From Bin87 sp964347975 (GTDB lineage Bacteria; Chloroflexota; Dehalococcoidia; Lucifugimonadales; UBA3495), in the NCBI GenBank assembly GCA_964347975.1, contig CAYGAY010000065.1, forward strand, positions 1 to 9,365: 9,365 nucleotides of DNA, read 5' to 3'. The notes below the pieces were generated by a model that saw only the letters and a list, made by a program, of their open reading frames with translations, had not been told where the DNA came from and did not search any database. Of the stretch, positions 1-5,959 are shown in pieces. The number at the start of each line of letters is the position of its first letter. Position 1 is the first letter of the stretch. The translations under genes and the position numbers were made by a program.

Positions 1-905
<905 letters not shown>

Positions 906-933
906 AGAACCTTACTTCCTTCCACTATTCAGC

Positions 934-958
934 TGTTAAGGAGCCTTCCCGCCGGAAG
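934..958 (-). promoter_or_regulatory. rRNA leader antitermination signals: boxB-like hairpin followed by boxA
   Basis: On the minus strand, GGCTCCTTAACA (945 to 934) matches 10 of 12 bases of the E. coli rrn boxA, TGCTCTTTAACA. Directly before it, 958 to 945 forms a small hairpin: CTTCC, loop GGCG, GGAAG. The order hairpin, boxA, then 16S is that of known rrn leaders, where NusB/NusE bind boxA and protect the untranslated transcript from Rho termination. The boxA assignment rests on sequence and position; the hairpin is visible but its role is inferred. Confidence 0.7.
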
Positions 959-990
959 CGAAACGCCTGCTACGGTGGGCAAGTTCCGAA

Positions 991-1019
991 ACTATACCCC
1001 CTTTGCCGCCCTTTGTCAA
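991..1019 (-). promoter_or_regulatory. sigma-70 promoter of the 16S rRNA gene
   Basis: Reading the minus strand, TTGACA (1019-1014) is followed by a 17-nt spacer and TATAGT (996-991). That is a perfect -35 box and a 5-of-6 match to the -10 box at ideal spacing. Transcription would start near 984 and give a leader of about 80 nt before 16S, which contains the boxB/boxA signals. This is the strongest promoter-like sequence I found in the window, as expected for an rRNA gene. Confidence 0.85.
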
Positions 1020-1057
1020 CACGTGAACAGGCTCTTTTTACGCCCGCGCCAAAATGC

Positions 1058-1154
1058 CATTGCGAGTACAGCGTGGCAATCTCGTTCCGCGGGTGGCCGT
1101 GGTGTGCCAACGCGCGCGCTGCCCTACCGGGATTCCTCGCTACGCTCGGAATGA
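1058..1154. repeat. Palindromic intergenic repeat, diverged copy
   Basis: The left end (1058-1084, starting CATTGCGAG and ending GCAATCTCG) resembles the left arm of the better-preserved element at 2742-2824. The right end (1128-1154) reads on the minus strand as GTCATTCCGAGCG...GGAATCCC, a related but not exactly complementary arm. The two ends pair imperfectly and enclose about 43 nt. It lies between the 16S promoter and the divergent enolase-superfamily gene. I read it as a decayed or hybrid member of a dispersed non-coding repeat family. No protein is encoded here. Confidence 0.6.
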
Positions 1155-1271
1155 CATCCGGCCAGCGTAATCCGTAATTTGGCACGGGCCTAACGGGAGT
1201 GGACTCGTGTTGCCCGTGTTTGCCGCTCGTGCTAACCTGCCGTACGTTATACCCAAATTGGAGCGCATCTC

Positions 1272-2357
1272 ATGCAGATTACCACCGCCACGACCCGCGT
1301 CCTGCAAACCCCGGCCGACAATCCGCTGGTGGTCGGTATCGACCAGCCGGGCACTCGGGAGTTCGTCACCCTGGAGCTGAACACTGACGAGGGCATCACC
1401 GGGGTGGGCCTCACCTTCTTCGGCGGGCCGCTGGTTCACGCGCTGCGGCGGGCGGTGGACGACCTGGCCGCCCTGGCTTCGGGAGCGGACCCGATGAACC
1501 CCGAGGCCGTTTGGGGCCAGCTGATGGACGCCTGCGCCTCGGCCGGGCCGGAGGGCGTGCTATCGCTGGCGCTGGCCGCGGTGGACATGGCGGTGTGGGA
1601 CATCAAGGGCAAGGCGCTGGACCAGACGGTTTGCTCCCTGATGGGCGGGTACCGGGACCGGGCGCCGACCTACGCCAGCGGCGCGCTGATGCGGCCCATG
1701 GGCCTGGAGTACCTGGCCGAGGCCGGCCCGCGCCTGGTGGAGCAGGGCTTTCGGCAGATGAAGACCCAGATGGGCGCGGAGCCCACCGCCGCCCGGGAGG
1801 TGGCCCGCATCCGGACGCTCCGGGACGCCATCGGCCCGGACATCGACCTGATGTGCGACATCAACCAGCTGTGGAACGTCAACCAGGCCATCCAGATTGG
1901 GAGCATGGTGGAGGAGTACCACCTGTTCTGGCTGGAGGACGTGGTGGCGCGGGACGATTACCCGGGATTGGCCCGGGTCGCCGACGCGCTGGTGACGCCC
2001 ATCGCCGCCGGGGAGTACGTTTATGGCATCCGGCCCTTCCGACACATGGTGGAGCAGCGCAGCATCGACATCGTGATGGTTGACCTGCTGCGGGCCGGGG
2101 GGATCACGCCCTTCCGCAAGATTGCCGGCATGGCCGAGGCTTTCAACCTGCCGGTGGTGTCCCACCTCATCCCGGAGGTGCAGGTGCATACGATTTCAGC
2201 CATCCCCAACGGGCTGACCGTTGAATATATGCCCTGGTCGCTGCGGCTGTTCGACGAGACGCCGGACCTCGTGGACGGGGATCTGGTGGTGCCCGACCGG
2301 CCGGGGCTGGGGTTGTCCTTCAGCCAGGACGCGATTGCACAGTACGGGGTGGCGTAG
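1272..2357 (+). CDS. Mandelate racemase/muconate lactonizing enzyme family protein (enolase superfamily)
   Basis: A 361-aa protein of the usual length for this family. It has an N-terminal capping domain (about 1-125) and a TIM-barrel domain (about 130-320). Metal ligands are present in order: D196 (CDIN), E222 (WLED) and E248 (AAGE). The His-Asp dyad of the mandelate racemase subgroup is also visible: D271 (MVDLLRAGG) and H298 (VVSHLIPE), with E318 near the end of the barrel. The family abstracts a proton alpha to a carboxylate to racemize or dehydrate acid sugars and related acids; the substrate cannot be read from sequence. The second-strand motif is K164-T-Q166 where mandelate racemase has KxK, so one base is replaced by Gln. 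GGAG at 1260-1263 lies 8 nt before ATG and supports this start. A NIPSNAP gene follows after 62 nt. Large enolase-superfamily expansions are reported in SAR202 Chloroflexota, which fits the 16S. I see no clear promoter in 1155-1259. Confidence 0.93.
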   Translation: MQITTATTRVLQTPADNPLVVGIDQPGTREFVTLELNTDEGITGVGLTFFGGPLVHALRRAVDDLAALASGADPMNPEAVWGQLMDACASAGPEGVLSLALAAVDMAVWDIKGKALDQTVCSLMGGYRDRAPTYASGALMRPMGLEYLAEAGPRLVEQGFRQMKTQMGAEPTAAREVARIRTLRDAIGPDIDLMCDINQLWNVNQAIQIGSMVEEYHLFWLEDVVARDDYPGLARVADALVTPIAAGEYVYGIRPFRHMVEQRSIDIVMVDLLRAGGITPFRKIAGMAEAFNLPVVSHLIPEVQVHTISAIPNGLTVEYMPWSLRLFDETPDLVDGDLVVPDRPGLGLSFSQDAIAQYGVA

Positions 2358-2419
2358 TTCGCCGTCCGTGATTCCGGCGACGGCGCAAGTGAATTTTCAT
2401 ACCATCAGGAGGAATCGTT

Positions 2420-2734
2420 ATGGCTACCTACCAACTGCGGATTTACACGATCAACCGGGGCATGATGGACTCGTGGCTCGGCGTGTTCAACGAGCATATC
2501 CGACCTTTGCACGACCGGCTGGGGATTCCGGTGGTGTCCAGCTACGTGAACGCGGACCGGACGGAGTTCATCTGGGTGCGGCGGTTTGACAGCGCGGAGG
2601 AGATTGCCGAGAAGGAAGCAGCGTACTTCGCGTCGCCGGAGCGGACAGCGCTGGGCGACCGGCCCACCAGCCACATCGCCAAGATGGAAGTGCGGGTGAT
2701 GGACGGGGTAGAGGCGGCGGCGGGGGTGGCGTAA
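2420..2734 (+). CDS. NIPSNAP family protein
   Basis: A 104-aa protein forming a single NIPSNAP / dimeric alpha-beta-barrel domain. It opens with the typical strand YQLRIYTI (4-11), then a helix and the segment PLHDRLGIPVV (29-39), the strand FIWVRRFDS (50-58) and an A/E-rich helix ending near YFASPE (69-74). Family members are small cytosolic proteins of mostly unknown biochemical role. An excellent ribosome site, AGGAGG at 2407-2412, lies 7 nt before ATG and fixes the start. It lies 62 nt downstream of the enolase-superfamily gene with no terminator visible between them, so the two are probably co-transcribed. NIPSNAP genes often accompany catabolic genes in such genomes, but any shared pathway is inference. 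The C-terminal tail after about residue 95 is low-complexity (E, A, G, V). Confidence 0.88.
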   Translation: MATYQLRIYTINRGMMDSWLGVFNEHIRPLHDRLGIPVVSSYVNADRTEFIWVRRFDSAEEIAEKEAAYFASPERTALGDRPTSHIAKMEVRVMDGVEAAAGVA

Positions 2735-2741
2735 GCGCCCG

Positions 2742-2824
2742 GTCATTGCGAGCGCGACGCGGCAATCTCGTAGCCGTGAGAATCCGGGCGAGATTGCCAC
2801 GTCGCGCTCGCTCTTCGCAATGAC
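2742..2824. repeat. Palindromic intergenic repeat between convergent genes; possible bidirectional terminator
   Basis: Two arms, 2742-2770 and 2789-2824, are complementary along almost their full length with one mismatch. The right arm has 7 extra nt that would bulge. The arms begin GTCATTGCGA and end GGCAATCTCG, around an 18-nt loop. It fills the gap between the stop of the NIPSNAP gene (2734) and the stop of the converging flavoprotein gene (2828). No T-run follows on either strand, so it is not a textbook intrinsic terminator, although a stem this long could stop or stabilise both transcripts. Similar GTCATTGCGAGCG-type repeats are, from memory, dispersed in several bacterial genomes including Chloroflexota; this was not verified. 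A diverged copy lies at 1058-1154. Confidence 0.85.
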
Positions 2825-2827
2825 AGT

Positions 2828-3316
2828 TCAGCGGTTTCGTTCTCGCCAGTCGGCATTCACTTTGCGCCAGTAGCCTTCCCAGTTTTCGCGCATTTCAGCC
2901 TCGGTTGCGCCGTCCCAGTAGCCGGGGGAGACCAGAGGCTGGGCCTGCTCGATGCGGATGAGGACGACGGCGCGAACGCGGTCGGCCAGGCCCGTTACGT
3001 TGGACGGGCCGCTGCGCATACGCTCCTGGACAGCGGCCATGAGGTCGTCGTTCTGGTGGACGACGACGGAGCCCTTGAAGCGGTAGCCCTTGCGGGCGAA
3101 GATGTCGATGGTGTTGATCTCGATGGAGGGGTTGTGCTCCAGGTTGCGCATGGTGCCCGGCGAGGCCAGGTCGGTGAAGAGGACGTGGTCGTCGTCCCAG
3201 ACCATGACGGTGCCCTTGGGCGAGAGGTTGGGGGTGCCGTCGGGACAGACGGTGGCGGCGAAGATCAGTCGCTGTTCGGAGAGGGCGTGTTTCATGTCGT
3301 CGGTGAGGATGCTCAT
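2828..3316 (-). CDS. Pyridoxamine 5'-phosphate oxidase family (FMN-binding split barrel) protein
   Basis: A 162-aa protein with the PPOX-class split-barrel pattern. The first strands carry LIFAATVCPDGTPNLSPKGT (17-36), where DGTPNLSPKG is the family's typical turn and FMN-contact region. Then come VLFTDLASPGTMRNLEHNPSIEI (45-67), the strand RFKGSVVV (79-86), and a closing strand VVLIRIEQAQPL (117-128). Members bind FMN or related flavins such as F420 and reduce or oxidise small molecules; most, including this one, have no assigned substrate, and it is not clearly PdxH itself. The C-terminus (134-162) is Trp- and Arg-rich. AAAGGA lies about 9-10 nt before ATG and sits inside a 14-nt tandem duplication. 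It is the last gene of the minus-strand series, 16 nt after the GNAT stop, and ends 3 nt from the palindromic repeat. Confidence 0.88.
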   Translation of the reverse strand: MSILTDDMKHALSEQRLIFAATVCPDGTPNLSPKGTVMVWDDDHVLFTDLASPGTMRNLEHNPSIEINTIDIFARKGYRFKGSVVVHQNDDLMAAVQERMRSGPSNVTGLADRVRAVVLIRIEQAQPLVSPGYWDGATEAEMRENWEGYWRKVNADWRERNR

Positions 3317-3344
3317 TGCTACAAATCCTTTGCTACAAATCCTT
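3317..3344. repeat. Perfect tandem duplication of a 14-nt unit at a gene junction
   Basis: The unit tgctacaaatcctt occurs twice head to tail (3317-3330 and 3331-3344). One copy holds the last codons and TAG stop of the GNAT gene. The other forms the intergenic gap and supplies AAGGA upstream of the flavoprotein ATG. Removing one copy would leave TAG two bases before ATG, with the ribosome site inside the GNAT coding end. Confidence 0.95.
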
Positions 3345-3785
3345 GACCATTTCCCGGTGGGGTATGCCTTCTTCCTGGAAGATCTCGCCCACTTCCCGGT
3401 AGCCGTGGCGGGCGTAGAAAGACTTCACGTATTCCTGGGCGTGCAGGGTGATTTGCCGGAAGCCCAGCGCCCGTCCCTGCTCTTCCAGGAATTCCAGCAC
3501 TCGTCCGCCGATGCCGTCGCGCCGCCGCGTCCGCTCCACAGCCATGCGGCCAATATGCGGCCCCTTGCGGTCCACGTCGGGCAGCAGGCGTCCGGTAGCG
3601 ATGACGATGCCGTTCTGCACCGCCACGGCGTGAATGGTGTCGTCTGCCGTGTCGGCCTCGTCCAGCTCGCTCTCGGCGGCGATGCCCTGCTCACCCACGA
3701 AGACGCGCATCCGCACGGTGAAGGCGCCTTCCAGCTCGGCCGGCGTTTGCACCAGCTTGACGATGATTTCCTGCTCCGATGCCAA
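3333..3785 (-). CDS. GNAT family N-acetyltransferase, ElaA-like
   Basis: With a TTG start at 3785 this is a 150-aa single-domain acetyltransferase, close to ElaA in length. Strand one is IIVKLV (7-12). The conserved VFVGEQGI..ESELDEAD segment covers 28-45, a strand VAVQNGIVIATGRLLPD covers 54-70, and the acetyl-CoA pyrophosphate loop R-R-R-D-G-I-G-G is at 87-94. The C-terminus has ITLHAQEYVKSFYARHGY (112-129), typical of ElaA-like GNATs. The enzyme should transfer acetyl from acetyl-CoA to an amine; the acceptor is unknown. The frame stays open to an ATG at 3935, but that extension lies within the Uma2 gene on the same strand in another frame, so I reject it. TTG lies 13 nt after the Uma2 stop with only a weak G-rich ribosome site; a GTG at residue 12 would cut strand one. 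The first four codons lie inside the 586-bp duplicated block. Confidence 0.85.
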   Translation of the reverse strand: MASEQEIIVKLVQTPAELEGAFTVRMRVFVGEQGIAAESELDEADTADDTIHAVAVQNGIVIATGRLLPDVDRKGPHIGRMAVERTRRRDGIGGRVLEFLEEQGRALGFRQITLHAQEYVKSFYARHGYREVGEIFQEEGIPHREMVKDL

Positions 3786-3798
3786 AGCCGCCGCCCGC

Positions 3799-4356
3799 TT
3801 ACGTATCGAAAATATCCCGCACGGCGCACGAGAAGCCGGGCAGGATGTCGCCGCAATCCAGCGTATCGTCCTCGGCGAACGTCCGGGACGGCCCGGCTGA
3901 GGGCAGGGCCATGATGCGGCGCGCCTCCGGGTCAACTATCAAAACCAGCCGCACCCCAAAGCGCAGCCACATCTGGGCCTTGTCGTACACCGGCGCCGGG
4001 CGGTCGCTGGGCGACACCACTTCAACCACCAGGTCGGGAACCACCTGGGAATATCCCGGCACCCGCACGTCAAGGGGCAGACGCTCGGCGGATATGAAGG
4101 CGATGTCCGGTTCCCGCACCGTGTCCGGGTTGTGCTCCAATTGGATGCCGGAGTCCGAGCCGACCACGCGCCCCAACCGACGGGGACGGACAAAACCGTG
4201 GAACTCCGCCCCCAGGTTCATCACCACTTCGCCATGTTCCAATCCAGTTGACACGGTTTCGTGCAATACCCCCATTATCAGCTCGCCCCGCACGCCTTCG
4301 CTGTACAGGCGCAAGAGGTCGTCGGCGGTGAGCAGTTTTGCTGCGGTGGTTGTCAT
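3799..4356 (-). CDS. Uma2 family endonuclease, downstream copy
   Basis: A 185-aa protein identical to the copy at 4389-4946. Uma2 (DUF820) is a PD-(D/E)XK-superfamily nuclease fold, greatly expanded in Cyanobacteria and Chloroflexota, with no settled role. Signature segments are LTADDLLRL (9-17), ELIMGVLHET (25-34), EPDIAF (82-87), PDLVVEVVSPSDR (107-119, holding the likely catalytic D108 and E112), K126 in the following helix, VLIVDPEARRI (138-148), and the ending DILPGFSCAVRDIF (170-183). The ATG at 4356 has a good ribosome site, GGAG at 4364-4367 with 7-nt spacing. That site was formed by the duplication joining the tail of the upstream copy to this start. The frame also stays open upstream to 4446, but that extension is translated duplication tail. 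GNAT follows after 13 nt. Confidence 0.9.
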   Translation of the reverse strand: MTTTAAKLLTADDLLRLYSEGVRGELIMGVLHETVSTGLEHGEVVMNLGAEFHGFVRPRRLGRVVGSDSGIQLEHNPDTVREPDIAFISAERLPLDVRVPGYSQVVPDLVVEVVSPSDRPAPVYDKAQMWLRFGVRLVLIVDPEARRIMALPSAGPSRTFAEDDTLDCGDILPGFSCAVRDIFDT

Positions 4357-4388
4357 GGTCAATCTCCGATGCCAAAGCCGCCGCCCGC

Positions 4389-4946
4389 TTACGTATCGAA
4401 AATATCCCGCACGGCGCACGAGAAGCCGGGCAGGATGTCGCCGCAATCCAGCGTATCGTCCTCGGCGAACGTCCGGGACGGCCCGGCTGAGGGCAGGGCC
4501 ATGATGCGGCGCGCCTCCGGGTCAACTATCAAAACCAGCCGCACCCCAAAGCGCAGCCACATCTGGGCCTTGTCGTACACCGGCGCCGGGCGGTCGCTGG
4601 GCGACACCACTTCAACCACCAGGTCGGGAACCACCTGGGAATATCCCGGCACCCGCACGTCAAGGGGCAGACGCTCGGCGGATATGAAGGCGATGTCCGG
4701 TTCCCGCACCGTGTCCGGGTTGTGCTCCAATTGGATGCCGGAGTCCGAGCCGACCACGCGCCCCAACCGACGGGGACGGACAAAACCGTGGAACTCCGCC
4801 CCCAGGTTCATCACCACTTCGCCATGTTCCAATCCAGTTGACACGGTTTCGTGCAATACCCCCATTATCAGCTCGCCCCGCACGCCTTCGCTGTACAGGC
4901 GCAAGAGGTCGTCGGCGGTGAGCAGTTTTGCTGCGGTGGTTGTCAT
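4389..4946 (-). CDS. Uma2 family endonuclease, upstream copy
   Basis: A 185-aa protein with the same sequence and nuclease motifs as the neighbouring copy (D108, E112, K126). It lies 32 nt upstream of that copy in transcription order. This copy keeps what is presumably the original 5' flank: a 6-bp-stem inverted repeat (4958-4972) and the stop of the 52-aa gene 34 nt away. Its ribosome site is weak (GTGGAT region), unlike the GGAG before the downstream copy, so the duplicate may be better translated. A TTG at 4961 would add five residues, but the ATG shared by both copies is preferred. The substrate and biological role are unknown; frequent occurrence near toxin-antitoxin and restriction genes suggests mobile or defence-related behaviour, by inference only. 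Confidence 0.9.
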   Translation of the reverse strand: MTTTAAKLLTADDLLRLYSEGVRGELIMGVLHETVSTGLEHGEVVMNLGAEFHGFVRPRRLGRVVGSDSGIQLEHNPDTVREPDIAFISAERLPLDVRVPGYSQVVPDLVVEVVSPSDRPAPVYDKAQMWLRFGVRLVLIVDPEARRIMALPSAGPSRTFAEDDTLDCGDILPGFSCAVRDIFDT

Positions 4947-4957
4947 GGTTGATATCC

Positions 4958-4972
4958 ACAACGGGACGTTGT
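4958..4972. promoter_or_regulatory. Short perfect inverted repeat upstream of the Uma2 gene
   Basis: acaacg, then gga, then cgttgt forms a 6-bp stem with a 3-nt loop, 11 nt before the upstream Uma2 ATG and 8 nt after the stop of the 52-aa gene. It could be a small operator or an RNA hairpin, or chance. It was not included in the tandem duplication, so the downstream copy lacks it. Confidence 0.35.
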
Positions 4973-4980
4973 AAAGGTTC

Positions 4981-5139
4981 CTAATTGGTTTCGCGTTGTT
5001 GTCGAGGCAGGTATGGCCGGCCGGCTTTGCGCGCAGTCTGGGCGGCCCCCTCTTCGGCTATCAATTCCGCAGCGAGTTGTTCTACCTTCTGCCGTCGTTC
5101 CGGGCTGAGGCTGGCGATTTTTTCGGACACAGTTGTCAC
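4981..5139 (-). CDS. Small 52-aa protein of unknown function, antitoxin-like N-terminal half
   Basis: GTG start at 5139, preceded by a strong GGAGGT (5149-5144) with 4-nt spacing; stop TAG at 4981-4983. The protein begins MTTVSEKIASLSPERRQKVE and continues with a helix QLAAELIAEE (21-30), then a basic tail rich in R, Q and G. The LSPERR..(V/I)E..AAELIAEE pattern resembles the N-terminal helix I recall from XRE-type antitoxins, but the helix-turn-helix part is absent and the tail differs, so it may be a remnant or a distinct small protein. It sits 17 nt after the toxin stop and 34 nt before the Uma2 gene, in the same direction. Evidence is the strong ribosome site, the tight packing and plausible protein composition; function is unknown. 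Confidence 0.6.
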   Translation of the reverse strand: MTTVSEKIASLSPERRQKVEQLAAELIAEEGAAQTARKAGRPYLPRQQRETN

Positions 5140-5156
5140 ATTGACCTCCAATTACC

Positions 5157-5414
5157 TCAGTACACTTCACTGCGATGCTGTACTGCGCGGACAACTATCC
5201 GACGGTTTTCCCGGTCCATGGAGTATAACACCCGGTAGTCGCCGACCCGTAAGCGAAACAGGCCCCGTAACGGCCCGGTCAAAGCCCTATGCCGTGTCGC
5301 TTCGGCTGTGGCGGCCAACTCGTCTAATTTGTTCCTCACTTGTCGCGCCACGGCCGCGTCCAATCGGGCAAAATCGTCATCGGCGCTGGCCTGAAATTCC
5401 ATCGAGTACGGCAT
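5157..5414 (-). CDS. RelE/ParE family toxin (module 1)
   Basis: An 85-aa basic protein with the compact RelE/ParE fold. An N-terminal strand YSMEF (3-7) is followed by a helical hairpin (about 10-40), then ALTGPLRGLFRLRVGDYRVLYSMD (44-67), and it closes with VQHRSEVY (78-85). R54, R56, R61, R81 and the terminal Y85 occupy positions where RelE enzymes have basic catalytic residues and tyrosine. RelE members cut mRNA on the ribosome, while ParE members poison gyrase; I favour the RelE side but sequence alone does not settle it. ATG overlaps the upstream antitoxin stop by one base (TAATG), the usual sign of translational coupling. About 48 of 85 residues match the toxin at 5696-5959 by hand alignment. 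Confidence 0.9.
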   Translation of the reverse strand: MPYSMEFQASADDDFARLDAAVARQVRNKLDELAATAEATRHRALTGPLRGLFRLRVGDYRVLYSMDRENRRIVVRAVQHRSEVY

Positions 5415-5635
5415 TAATCCAACCCCATCCGCCGGTACACTTCCTCCGCTGGGATTGTGGGTTCATCCGATGCCAGGCGCCTTTCCATTTCCGCCACAAA
5501 CTCCGGCTTCATCTCCAGACCATCCTCGGCGTCATCCAACAACTCCTCAACCACCTCCGCCACCGTTTCCCGGATCAGTTGTCGCAACTCCGCTACGGTC
5601 AAATCGGCAACCGTTTTTGTTGCTTGCGTTGTCAT
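5414..5635 (-). CDS. Antitoxin of the RelE-family toxin (module 1)
   Basis: A 73-aa acidic protein. The N-terminal half (10-34, LTVAELRQLIRETVAEVVEEL) is a predicted helix likely used for dimerisation and perhaps operator binding. The C-terminal half (38-73) runs from GLEMKPEFVAEMERRLA to TIPAEEVYRRMGLD and is the likely toxin-binding tail. It neutralises the toxin translated from the overlapping TAATG. GAGGG with 6-nt spacing precedes ATG. It begins 60 nt after the stop of the other toxin; no convincing promoter is visible in that gap, though autoregulation is usual for the class. Its C-terminal half is nearly repeated at the end of the restriction enzyme (5962-6084), and the last ~40 nt of the two genes align closely as DNA too. 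Confidence 0.85.
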   Translation of the reverse strand: MTTQATKTVADLTVAELRQLIRETVAEVVEELLDDAEDGLEMKPEFVAEMERRLASDEPTIPAEEVYRRMGLD

Positions 5636-5695
5636 CGTTGTCCCTCGCTTCCGCTTGTTGCGCCAAGTCTATCACACGCCCAGACGTACTTACCC

Positions 5696-5959
5696 CTATC
5701 GGTACGCGTCGCTCCGGTGCTGCACCCGGTGTACAGTGATGTGGCGGTTAGCGCGGTCGAGTTCGTAGATGGCGCGATAGTCGCCCATGCGGAGACGGAA
5801 CTGGCCGCGATAGCGGGGGCCGGTCAACGCTTGATGGCGCACTGCTTCCACATTCTCCGCCATGCGGGCCAGCGCGGCGCGCATTTGCTGAGCTACCCGT
5901 GCATCCAGCCTGGACAATTCCCTTTCGGCGGTTTCCGTAAATTCCAGCGAATAGGCCAC
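5696..5959 (-). CDS. RelE/ParE family toxin coupled to the restriction-modification gene (module 2)
   Basis: An 87-aa basic toxin paralogous to the one at 5157-5414. It has YSLEF (3-7), a helical hairpin, ALTGPRYRGQFRLRMGDYRAIYELD (44-68) and VQHRSDAY (79-86). The putative active-site residues R55, R57, R62, R82 and Y86 are retained, so nothing suggests inactivation. It starts with GTG, whose first base overlaps the last base of the restriction gene's TAG (TAGTG), the same one-base geometry as toxin and antitoxin in module 1. No separate antitoxin gene lies upstream: the preceding protein is the 1061-aa restriction enzyme, whose C-terminal tail is antitoxin-like. Its antidote is therefore probably that tail, or the free antitoxin 60 nt downstream. 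Confidence 0.88.
   Translation of the reverse strand: MAYSLEFTETAERELSRLDARVAQQMRAALARMAENVEAVRHQALTGPRYRGQFRLRMGDYRAIYELDRANRHITVHRVQHRSDAYR

Larger units (their letters stand above)
3774..4949. repeat. Identical 586-bp direct tandem duplication carrying a whole Uma2 gene
   Basis: Copies at 3774-4359 and 4364-4949 are separated by four bases (caat), with a constant offset of 590 and no differences seen; the two encoded proteins are identical. The block runs from four codons inside the GNAT gene, across the complete Uma2 gene, to three bases upstream of its ATG. Perfect identity including third codon positions implies a very recent event or an assembly artefact. No inverted repeats, transposase or target-site duplication flank it, so replication slippage or unequal recombination is more likely than transposition. 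Confidence 0.97.

Noticed and set aside
1220..1252. Promoter for the enolase-superfamily gene (TTGCCG and TTATAC)
   Set aside because: The spacer is 21 nt, too long, and the start would fall on the ribosome site.
2742..2824. Canonical intrinsic terminator
   Set aside because: A strong stem is present but no T-run follows on either strand, so it is listed as a repeat with possible terminator activity.
3786..3935. Extension of the GNAT gene to an ATG at 3935
   Set aside because: The extension overlaps the Uma2 gene on the same strand in another frame and reads as unrelated Arg/Pro-rich sequence; the identical stretch occurs in the duplicate without any GNAT gene.
4357..4446. N-terminal extension of the downstream Uma2 copy
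   Set aside because: It is a by-product of the duplication (translated tail of the other copy). The ATG at 4356 has a good ribosome site and matches the start of the upstream copy.
3774..4949. Insertion sequence or transposon
   Set aside because: No transposase, terminal inverted repeats or target duplication; the block contains just one Uma2 gene and gene edges.
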